This document shows positions 1-5,417 of a stretch of 10,447 nt of DNA, piece after piece. Source of the stretch: an uncultured Sutterella sp. (GTDB taxonomy: Bacteria; Pseudomonadota; Gammaproteobacteria; Burkholderiales; Burkholderiaceae_F); NCBI GenBank assembly GCA_902477615.1, contig CABSHY010000026.1, positions 1 through 10,447 on the forward strand, read 5' to 3'. A program made the translations under genes and the position numbers. Numbering within the stretch: position 1 is the first letter of the stretch; every line of letters begins with the position of its first letter. The notes below the pieces were generated by a model. It worked only from the letters and a program-made list of their open reading frames with translations. It was not told the DNA's origin and ran no database searches.

Positions 1-1676
1 TTTTTCAACTGCGCAATGCGTTGACGCTCTTGTGCAGCTTGCTGACGAGCTTCTTTTTTATTGGCGTTAGGCGTGACCGTTTCCGTTTTCGCTTTCGCGG
101 CCGTCAAAGTGGCTTTACGAGACTCCAACACCAAAGCGGCATAGTCATCCAAGTCACCGTCAAAGTCTTTGACTTCTCCGTCATGAACGAGCATCAAGCG
201 TTCCGTCGTGGCTGCCAACAAGTGACGATCGTGGGAGACGATAAGAACGGAACCTTCGAAGGAAGACAAGGCCATTGTCAACGCTTCACGCGTTTCCATG
301 TCCAAGTGGTTGGTCGGTTCGTCCAACACCAAAAGGTTCGGTTTATCCCAAGCCAAAAGGGCTAAGGCAAGTCGGGCTTTTTCGCCACCGGAGAATGGAC
401 CGACGGGGCTTGCGGCCATGTCGCCCGAGAACTTAAAGCGACCCAAGAAGTCGCGAAGCACTTGCTCGCGCTCTTCGGGTGCTTTACGACGCAAGTGTTG
501 TAGGGGCGTCTCGTCTTCACGGAGTTGTTCAAGTTGGTGTTGGGCAAAATACCCGATTTGCAGCCCTTGACCAAAACGAAATTCCCCGTGCTGAACGGCT
601 AATTCTTGGCAAATGCCTTTAATGAGCGTGGATTTACCCGCACCGTTAACCCCTAAAACACCGATGCGTTCACCGGATCGAATCGAAAAGCTCACATTAT
701 TGAGAATGCGTTTTTCGCCATAGCCTAACGCTACGCTCTTGGCTTCAACCAAGTGCTCGGGGCAACGTTCCGCTTGCAAGAATTCAAAACGCCACTCACG
801 CGTTGCACGTACGGGTTCGACTGCCTTTAAACGTTCCAGCATTTTGATGCGAGACTGGGCTTGACGGGCTTTCGTGGCTTTGTAGCGGAATCGATCAATA
901 AAAGCTTGCAAGTGAGCGCTTTCGCGTTCATAAGCCTTGGCGGCAGCATCTTGTTGACGCAAGCGTTCAATGCGCATGGCTTCAAAGGCACTGTAGTTGC
1001 CGGCATAGCGGCGGATCGTATTGTCTTCAATCGACCAAATGGTGTTCACACTTCGGTCTAAGAATTCTCGGTCGTGGCTGATGATGATGGTTGTAGCCTG
1101 TTGACGTTTGAGCCACGCTTCAAGCCAAATGACACTATCCATGTCCAAGTGGTTTGTCGGTTCGTCAAGAAGCAACAATTGGGCCGGACACATCAATGCG
1201 CGCGCCAAAGCCAAGCGGTTTCGCCAACCGCCCGAGAAGTCTTTAACGCGTTGAGATGTCGCAGCTTCCGTGAAGCCCAGCCCGTGCAAAATGATTTTAG
1301 CCTGGGCTTCGATGGCACCTTCATTGAGTTCAGCCAACGTAGCATGCGCTTGCGCTAACTCCATGTCGGTTTGAGCGTTGGCTAAGTCTTTACGTGCTTC
1401 AATTAAGGGGCCATGACCGCCGATAACCCAATCAATGGCAACTTCATCAATGTTGTCGATGTCTTGGGCTACGTGACCGATTAAATGTTGTTCAGGGGCT
1501 TCAATATCGCCCGATTCAATCGGGGCATCGCCCAAAATGGCCGCCAAAAGAGAGGACTTGCCGCAACCATTGTTGCCCACAAGTCCGACACGCTCACCGG
1601 GGTTGGCTAAAAGCGTAGCGTTCGAGTACAAGACCCGAACGCCACGCATTAAACTGATATCATGTAGACGAAGCAT
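1..1676 (-). CDS. yheS: ABC-F family ATPase, YheS type (3' end outside window)
   Basis: Soluble ABC-F protein with two ATPase domains and no membrane segment. The family binds ribosomes and affects translation; the exact role of YheS is less clear. I translated 558 codons without a stop to the left edge. The first domain has Walker A with GNNGCGKS at 34-41, signature FSGGW at 147-151 and LLLLDEP at 167-173. The second has GVNGAGKS at 342-349, FSGGEK from 428 and a DEP box from Asp452. The ABC-F linker between them carries the typical KATKARQAQSRIKMLER stretch near 265-285. The start MLRLHDISLMRGVRVL and the HDGEVKDFDGDLDDY segment match E. coli YheS better than Uup. E. coli YheS is about 637 residues, so roughly 80 are missing; the visible end is a basic, Gln/Ala-rich, probably coiled-coil tail. 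The ATG overlaps the prmB stop by one base (TAATG), with an AAGAG ribosome site inside prmB, so the two are probably translationally coupled. Confidence 0.93.
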   Translation of the reverse strand, partial: MLRLHDISLMRGVRVLYSNATLLANPGERVGLVGNNGCGKSSLLAAILGDAPIESGDIEAPEQHLIGHVAQDIDNIDEVAIDWVIGGHGPLIEARKDLANAQTDMELAQAHATLAELNEGAIEAQAKIILHGLGFTEAATSQRVKDFSGGWRNRLALARALMCPAQLLLLDEPTNHLDMDSVIWLEAWLKRQQATTIIISHDREFLDRSVNTIWSIEDNTIRRYAGNYSAFEAMRIERLRQQDAAAKAYERESAHLQAFIDRFRYKATKARQAQSRIKMLERLKAVEPVRATREWRFEFLQAERCPEHLVEAKSVALGYGEKRILNNVSFSIRSGERIGVLGVNGAGKSTLIKGICQELAVQHGEFRFGQGLQIGYFAQHQLEQLREDETPLQHLRRKAPEEREQVLRDFLGRFKFSGDMAASPVGPFSGGEKARLALALLAWDKPNLLVLDEPTNHLDMETREALTMALSSFEGSVLIVSHDRHLLAATTERLMLVHDGEVKDFDGDLDDYAALVLESRKATLTAAKAKTETVTPNANKKEARQQAAQERQRIAQLK

Positions 1677-2596
1677 TAAGGCAACTCTTCTTTACGTAAG
1701 AGGAACACCATCTCTTCTTCAGCTTCCGTGGCTAACCACGTAAAGGGTAAGCGCGGATAAGCTTCTTCACAAGCAGCACGACCGTCGCCCACTTCAACCA
1801 CTAATACACCCTTGGGGGTCAAGTGAGAAGACGCTTCAGCCAACATACGACGAACGATATCCAAACCGTCGTCACCGGCACCCAAAGCTAAGGCCGGTTC
1901 ATGTTGGTACTCGCCCGGAAGGTTATTCATGGCTTCGGTCGTCACATACGGGGGATTGGAAATAATCACATCGTATTGGCGGTCGGGGATTGCATTAAAG
2001 AGATCGCTTTCAATCAATTCGATGCGATCTTCTAAGCCATATTCGGCAACGTTGATTTTGCCCACCTCTAATGCGTCTTTGCTGATATCAACGCAATCGA
2101 TTTTGGCATTGGGGAAGGCTTCAGCGGCCAAAATGCCCAAACAGGCAGAGCCCGTGCAGAGGTCCAACACGCGCGTAACGCGTTCGGCATTGGGAACCCA
2201 CGGGGCCAATTCATCTTTTAAGAGTTCGGCGATATAGGAGCGAGGAATCAAAACACGCTCATCGCAATAGAATTGGTGATCAACCAACCAAGATTCTTTC
2301 AAAATGTAGGGCATCGGAAGCTTTTCGACGGCGCGCAAATGGATGCGTTCCAACAAAAGCTTTAATTCGGCGTTAGAGACACGGGCATCCCAGAAACGAT
2401 CCAAATCCTCAAAGCCGAGTTTTAATGTGCGAGCTACCAGGAAGTAGGCTTCTTCATAAGCATTGGCACAGCCGTGACCGTAGAAAATCTTATGGGTTTC
2501 AAACTGCGTCATGGCGTAGCGAACCACGTCACGGATGGTTTGAAGGCGACATTGTTGGACTTCGTGATCGGTAATCATTTGGCAATCCCGTTTCAT
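1676..2596 (-). CDS. prmB: Ribosomal protein L3 N5-glutamine methyltransferase PrmB
   Basis: SAM-dependent methyltransferase that modifies a glutamine side chain of ribosomal protein L3 during 50S assembly, in the cytoplasm. It has an N-terminal helical domain (to about residue 95) with the PrmB-like stretch LPMPYILKESW and then ERVLIPRS. The SAM site LDLCTGSACLG lies near 144-154 and the catalytic NPPY at 214-217, which binds the substrate glutamine. The LIPRS context and the length of 306 favour PrmB over the release-factor enzyme PrmC. The start is uncertain. The ATG at 2596 has no ribosome site, whereas the ATG at 2578 (MITDHEV) has GGGA seven bases upstream and would sit a normal distance from the possible promoter at 2617-2622. 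The real protein may therefore be 300 residues. It is the first gene of a two-gene unit with yheS and is isolated from the upstream unit by a terminator. Confidence 0.93.
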   Translation of the reverse strand: MKRDCQMITDHEVQQCRLQTIRDVVRYAMTQFETHKIFYGHGCANAYEEAYFLVARTLKLGFEDLDRFWDARVSNAELKLLLERIHLRAVEKLPMPYILKESWLVDHQFYCDERVLIPRSYIAELLKDELAPWVPNAERVTRVLDLCTGSACLGILAAEAFPNAKIDCVDISKDALEVGKINVAEYGLEDRIELIESDLFNAIPDRQYDVIISNPPYVTTEAMNNLPGEYQHEPALALGAGDDGLDIVRRMLAEASSHLTPKGVLVVEVGDGRAACEEAYPRLPFTWLATEAEEEMVFLLRKEELP

Positions 2597-2616
2597 TGAT
2601 AGAAAATAATGATGGC

Positions 2617-2622
2617 ATTTTA
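2617..2622 (-). promoter_or_regulatory. Possible -10 box for prmB-yheS
   Basis: TAAAAT on the minus strand (one mismatch to TATAAT) lies in the short gap between the upstream terminator and prmB. No good -35 box is visible at 16-18 bases. Transcription would start near 2610, giving a very short leader to the ATG at 2596 or about 30 bases to the ATG at 2578. A promoter is expected here because the preceding unit is terminated. Confidence 0.3.
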
Positions 2623-2668
2623 TCAGTTTTGGGCTTCAAAACACGGACTTAATTACTGTTGAGATAAC

Positions 2669-2697
2669 AAAAAAGAGCCCGAAATTCGAGCTCTTTT
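2669..2697 (-). terminator. Rho-independent terminator of the EamA / 109-residue-protein unit
   Basis: On the minus strand an 11-base-pair stem begins AAAAGAGC and closes GCTCTTTT, with an inner TCG/CGG pairing that contains one G-U pair and a loop of five bases. It is followed by TTTTTTGTT. It lies about 20 bases past the stop of the 109-residue gene and separates that unit from prmB. The plus-strand reading has only a short T run, so it should work mainly on minus-strand transcripts. Confidence 0.85.
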
Positions 2698-2718
2698 AGG
2701 CAAAATCTTCAATGAAGA

Positions 2719-3048
2719 TTATTTCTTCATGGAATCCAATGCCTTTTGAACGCTTTCTTGAGACGGACGGAAAGCCGTTAAGCGTTGTTGAACGACGGCA
2801 GCGGCTTGCGGCAACATCGTGTTGTAGCGATAGCCACCCTTCACCAACGTCTTCAAAACGGTAGCGAAGTCAAAGTAGCAATCTTCGCGGTTAAACTTGG
2901 CAGAGCGTTGCAAGCCCATGAAGTCGACCCAAGTAACGGTGTAGACAATACCCTTGTCATTGACATCACAGTGCGTCACGGCAATGTTGTCACAAACCCA
3001 GACGTTGTTTTGCTCTTCGGCTTGTGCCGTTTCTTTCTTATCAGCCAT
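2719..3048 (-). CDS. Small protein resembling a stand-alone N-terminal DUF927 module
   Basis: Soluble protein of 109 residues with no signal peptide or membrane segment. Residues 1-15 are charged and low-complexity. Residues 16-75 look beta-rich, and the pattern WVCDNIAVTHCDVNDKG, then VTWVDFMGLQRSAKF, then a helix ending LVKGGYRYN, resembles from memory the N-terminal part of DUF927. That part reads roughly IC-pL-v-a-trD-dg, then a strand with D-dG, then L---G. DUF927 normally belongs to much larger phage or plasmid primase/helicase-type proteins, none of which is present here. The C-terminal third is helical. The start is well supported: AAAGGA lies eight bases before the ATG. The gene sits 35 bases behind the EamA transporter and ahead of a strong terminator, so the two are probably co-transcribed. 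Function unknown; the DUF927 link is inference and needs a profile search. Confidence 0.75.
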   Translation of the reverse strand: MADKKETAQAEEQNNVWVCDNIAVTHCDVNDKGIVYTVTWVDFMGLQRSAKFNREDCYFDFATVLKTLVKGGYRYNTMLPQAAAVVQQRLTAFRPSQESVQKALDSMKK

Positions 3049-3083
3049 GATGATGGTCCTTTCTATGTTTAATCGAAAATGTA

Positions 3084-3983
3084 TCAGGCGTTAGCGTTAG
3101 CTTCTTTAGCCTTGGCTTGCGCTTCGGTTTTCTTAGTGTAAATCGTTGCGAAGACGCCTGCAATCACAATCATAATCATACCGATTAAACCGTTCCATGT
3201 GATGTATTCGGCAAAGAAGATGAAGCTCATGCAAGCCGAGAACGGAATGGCAGAAAAGCCCAAGCAAGAACTCAAGAGCATATTGCCGTAGGCGTAAGAG
3301 CGCGTCGTACAGATTTGAGCAAGTGTGGCGCAAATGCCCATGCCGACAAGGTAGGCGCCGGATTCAAGTGTGGGCATGTGCATGCCGCCTTGAAAGAGAA
3401 AAGCTCCCAAGAGTCCTGCGAGCGTACCGAAACTCGTGAAGTAAAACACGATACGCCAGGAAGGTTCCTTTAAATTGCCCAATTCCTTGATTTGCCAGTA
3501 AACGATCAAGTCAATGAAGGCTACCAACAAACAAATCATGGCTGGGATGAGGTAACCGGCTTCAAAGGAGGGTTGTAAAACGGTGGTCACGCCGGTGAAC
3601 CCGAAGAAAATGGCCAAAATAATGCCCCAGGGCGCAGATTCTTTACGTAACCACGCCAAGATGATGAAGTTGGCGGCCATGAAAAGGGGGGTTGTGTAGA
3701 TAAGTGTCATATTGGTGCCTAAGGGCATTTCACCGATCGTGAAAAACCAAAGGACAACCGTTGAAGTCCCTAAAACAGAGCGGATGATGTGTCCGCCTAA
3801 ATGCTCGGTCTTGAGACTTAAACCGTGACTGCGGACAAAGATTAAAATCGTGATAACACCGACCAAGGAGCGGTAAAACACCAATTCAAAGGTGCCGAAG
3901 TGACCGCTGCAGAGCTTGACGAAAACGGCCATCATTGAAAAAAGTGCCGCTGCCCCCAAGGCCCATAACGATTGTTTCATCAT
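3084..3983 (-). CDS. EamA/DMT-superfamily transporter, inner membrane
   Basis: Integral membrane protein of 299 residues with about ten hydrophobic helices, near 4-22, 32-50, 68-86, 93-112, 119-136, 144-163, 177-197, 209-228, 238-258 and 263-283. This is the usual layout of two tandem five-helix EamA domains in the drug/metabolite transporter superfamily. Family hallmarks include the MAVFVKLCSG segment in helix 1, FYRSLVGV leading helix 2, and a helix 4 segment LGTNMTLIYTTPLF. The tail after helix 10 is short and rich in Lys, Ala and Glu, presumably cytoplasmic. Members export or import amino acids, nucleosides, SAM or other metabolites, and the sequence does not show which. Two ATG codons lie side by side at the start; neither has a strong ribosome site (only GAG about nine bases upstream). 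It is the first gene of a unit with the 109-residue protein, served by the promoter at 4028-4056. Confidence 0.88.
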   Translation of the reverse strand: MMKQSLWALGAAALFSMMAVFVKLCSGHFGTFELVFYRSLVGVITILIFVRSHGLSLKTEHLGGHIIRSVLGTSTVVLWFFTIGEMPLGTNMTLIYTTPLFMAANFIILAWLRKESAPWGIILAIFFGFTGVTTVLQPSFEAGYLIPAMICLLVAFIDLIVYWQIKELGNLKEPSWRIVFYFTSFGTLAGLLGAFLFQGGMHMPTLESGAYLVGMGICATLAQICTTRSYAYGNMLLSSCLGFSAIPFSACMSFIFFAEYITWNGLIGMIMIVIAGVFATIYTKKTEAQAKAKEANANA

Positions 3984-4027
3984 TTTTATGTGCTCAGTAA
4001 AAAGGAGAGTTGGAGAGTGACGGCGCT

Positions 4028-4056
4028 ATTCTAATCCTTTAACTCCTCCGTGTAAC
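4028..4056 (-). promoter_or_regulatory. Putative promoter of the EamA transporter unit
   Basis: Minus strand: GTTACA (four of six matches to TTGACA) at 4056-4051, a 17-base spacer, then TAGAAT (five of six matches to TATAAT) at 4033-4028. Transcription would start near 4021, leaving a leader of about 38 bases before the ATG at 3983. It lies in the divergent gap with the 225-residue gene. Confidence 0.45.
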
Positions 4057-4077
4057 TTAGTATTAGCGATAAAGTGG

Positions 4078-4083
4078 CACAAT
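4078..4083 (+). promoter_or_regulatory. Possible -10 box for the 225-residue gene
   Basis: CACAAT within GGCACAATATC, 30 bases before the ATG at 4113. Nearly the same eleven bases (GGTACAATATC) occur at 7730-7740 ahead of rlmB, which supports a promoter role. No convincing -35 box is seen. The gene also lacks a clear ribosome site. Confidence 0.3.
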
Positions 4084-4112
4084 ATCATTGTTAACCATTT
4101 GTATTAATCACC

Positions 4113-4790
4113 ATGGCTCAAGAACTTAAACCTTTTCAAAAACACTTTGTGATGCAATTGGCTCGCTATCTTTGGTGGCGAAGTCCGCAAGACTGCGTTA
4201 AAAACCCCAATGAAGTGTTGGCCGTTGTCATGAACAAAGGCAAAAGCGAGGACGTGGTACGGGTGTTGCATTACTTTGATCGAAACTTTTTAGTTGAAGT
4301 GTTGAAGAGTGAAGATGCCGGCGAACTCGATGATGAGGCTTGGAAGTTTTGGAACGTTGTCTTAGAAGTAGCTTCCTTGGGAAAGGTGCCTCCCAGAGGT
4401 CAAAAGAGCTTTTTGCAAGCAGCGCTCATTAATTTTGGTGGCAAGAGTTTTAAATTCAATCCTTCTATGAACACAGCGAAGATGTTCGCTCCTACAACAC
4501 TTGCCGAGCGTCTGATCCAGATTACGCAATCTGATCAAAAGCCTCTTTTTGATGACATCCTCAGAAAACTCAGGGCAGGGGAGAGTCTTGAAGAAGCGCT
4601 GGAAGTGGCAAATAAAATGTTGGGTGGTGCACCGCACGATTTTGAAATCTTAAAAGCGCTTTGCGAAATCGATCGCTATTACAAAGACTCTGGCGACTTA
4701 GATGTAGTGACAGAAGCAATTCGTGCTTGGGCACAAAAAGACAAAATGATTAATTTCCCAAAACAAAAAAGTTCTGCCTCTGGTGTTTGA
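4113..4790 (+). CDS. Uncharacterised 225-residue soluble protein
   Basis: I do not recognise this as a named family. It has no signal peptide or membrane segment and is predicted largely helical. Residues 9-82 form a compact N-terminal module: Leu-Trp-Trp at 20-22, an Asp-Pro-rich turn, a helix with VLAVVMNKGKSEDVVRVL, and ending DDEAWKFWNVVL at 73-84. This pattern (aromatic start, then NPNEVLAVVMNKG, then a closing FW) reminds me of small helical modules that precede nucleotidyltransferase-type toxins, but there is no toxin gene next to it. Residues 127-210 form a second helical part with RLIQI, FDDILRKLRAGESLEEAL and a long helix to 207. The C-terminus is basic. The ATG at 4113 has no visible Shine-Dalgarno. 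It is transcribed alone, divergent from the transporter and followed by a decayed region. Base composition looks AT-richer than the flanking housekeeping genes, by eye only. Confidence 0.75.
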   Translation: MAQELKPFQKHFVMQLARYLWWRSPQDCVKNPNEVLAVVMNKGKSEDVVRVLHYFDRNFLVEVLKSEDAGELDDEAWKFWNVVLEVASLGKVPPRGQKSFLQAALINFGGKSFKFNPSMNTAKMFAPTTLAERLIQITQSDQKPLFDDILRKLRAGESLEEALEVANKMLGGAPHDFEILKALCEIDRYYKDSGDLDVVTEAIRAWAQKDKMINFPKQKSSASGV

Positions 4791-5248
4791 AACAGGACTT
4801 TTTGTGTTAAAACAGCGGTTACTTCAATAGACTCAACAGATCGTTAATGCTTTCACTCATCGTCGGGTGAATAAAAAGGTAGAGACGTATCCAAACGTTG
4901 TAATTTGGGTTGACAACTATTGAAGGGATAGTTTAAGGGTTTGCACGTAGATTTCGCTAGGGGCAAATTTCACACTTTTTCGAGGATAAGGCGAAAGATG
5001 GTACCCAAAAAAGGGGACTGGTCGTGGACATGCGAAAGCTGGGGAAGTTACGATCTAAACTCGCATGTAGTCCGTTACAAATTCGCTTGCAAAAATGCTC
5101 AAAACATTGAAAAAATCCAATGAGAATGTCTTTTCCGTGTTACCATCTAACCTGTATGCGATTTGCACGAAGACGCATGAAAGACGAGACTCTAGCTCTC
5201 GTGGACAAGCTGCTTTTCTGAGGAATTAAGTTAGAAAAAGAAGAGAAG
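4791..5248. other. Gene-poor stretch between the 225-residue gene and tRNA-Leu
   Basis: No intact gene can be supported here. The part next to the 225-residue gene holds, on the minus strand, the relic of an oxidoreductase C-terminus (own entry). The rest contains an open stretch of 60 codons on the plus strand (4941-5123, TTG start, no ribosome site) with no recognisable motif. It also holds inverted repeats: ACATGCGA/TCGCATGT at 5028-5035 and 5061-5068, ATGCG/CGCAT near 5156-5178, and ACGAGA/TCTCGT at 5184-5189 and 5197-5202. None is followed by a good T run. A TTGACA at 4910-4915 has no matching -10 box. No copy of the tRNA 3' end, as an integration scar would leave, was found. The picture is of decayed sequence downstream of the tRNA. 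Confidence 0.6.
4819..4905 (-). pseudogene. C-terminal remnant of a pyridine nucleotide-disulfide oxidoreductase
   Basis: Read on the minus strand, the codons just before a TAA at 4821-4819 give IRLYLFIHPTM followed by SESINDLLSLLK. This is the characteristic C-terminal signature of class I pyridine nucleotide-disulfide oxidoreductases (RclA, mercuric reductase and lipoamide dehydrogenase-like), whose ends read close to LRDQIFTHPSMSESLNDLF. In the family the His-Pro of this motif lies at the active site across the dimer interface. Only about 25-30 codons are recognisable. Upstream, the frame loses similarity and meets a stop at 4935-4933, and there is no FAD or NAD site anywhere in the gap. 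The gene has therefore been deleted or has decayed except for its tail. The family call is firm for such a short stretch because the HPTMSE motif and the adjoining stop codon coincide; which subfamily cannot be said. Confidence 0.7.
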
Positions 5249-5335
5249 TGGTGCCCAGGATCGGACTCGAACCGATACGTCTTTTACAACGCCAGCACCT
5301 GAAGCTGGTGCGTCTACCAATTTCGCCACCTGGGC
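5249..5335 (-). tRNA. tRNA-Leu, anticodon CAG
   Basis: The minus strand folds as a complete class II tRNA. The acceptor arm is GCCCAGG/CCTGGGC with discriminator A, and the CCA is encoded (5251-5249). The D-arm contains TTGGTAGAC. The anticodon stem CCAGC/GCTGG holds the loop TTCAGGT, so the anticodon is CAG (5301-5299), reading the leucine codon CUG. There is a long variable arm, and the T-arm is ATCGG/CCGAT with loop TTCGAGT. A large variable arm plus this anticodon identify leucine. It is transcribed away from rnr from its own promoter, and a T-rich stretch follows the CCA at 5240-5232. Confidence 0.97.
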
Positions 5336-5339
5336 CCAT

Positions 5340-5360
5340 CAAAAGTGATGAACACTTTTG
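5340..5360 (-). repeat. Perfect inverted repeat in the tRNA-Leu 5' leader
   Basis: CAAAAGTG, a five-base spacer, then CACTTTTG: an 8-base-pair perfect hairpin ending four bases before the mature tRNA 5' end. In the minus-strand precursor it would stack just ahead of the RNase P cleavage site. In either strand it lacks the T run of a terminator. It could be a processing element or a protein-binding palindrome between the tRNA and rnr. Confidence 0.5.
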
Positions 5361-5383
5361 AGAAACAAGGTGGTCATTATATC
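5356..5383 (+). promoter_or_regulatory. Possible rnr promoter overlapping the tRNA-Leu promoter
   Basis: A weak plus-strand pair, TTTTGA at 5356-5361 and TATATC at 5378-5383 with 16 bases between. It would start transcription near 5390, just ahead of the rnr start codons. The -10 box overlaps the opposite-strand TATAAT of the tRNA promoter. Sequence match is poor, but rnr needs a promoter here because the upstream gene runs the other way. Confidence 0.3.
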
Positions 5384-5404
5384 AGTAAGAGAGAAAATTT
5401 TGAC
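5376..5404 (-). promoter_or_regulatory. Promoter of tRNA-Leu
   Basis: The minus strand carries a perfect TATAAT at 5381-5376 preceded by TGA, making an extended -10 element (TGATATAAT). A weak -35 (GTCAAA, three of six matches) lies 17 bases upstream at 5404-5399. Transcription would start near 5369, giving a leader of about 34 bases that contains the hairpin at 5340-5360. The -35 region coincides with the possible TTG start of rnr. Confidence 0.7.
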
Positions 5405-5417
5405 GAATTTGAAAAAA

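Noticed and set aside
4910..4915. Consensus TTGACA on the plus strand
   Set aside because: No acceptable -10 box at 15-19 bases and no gene downstream on that strand before rnr.
4941..5123. Open reading frame of 60 codons on the plus strand
   Set aside because: TTG start, no ribosome site, no recognisable motif, and it lies in a decayed gap; not called as a gene.
4791..5335. Integration site of a mobile element at tRNA-Leu
   Set aside because: No integrase gene and no direct repeat of the tRNA 3' end found in the window.
5358..5417. Longer RNase R starting at the TTG at 5358
   Set aside because: It would place the start inside the tRNA leader hairpin and upstream of the likely rnr promoter; the extra residues do not resemble RNase R.
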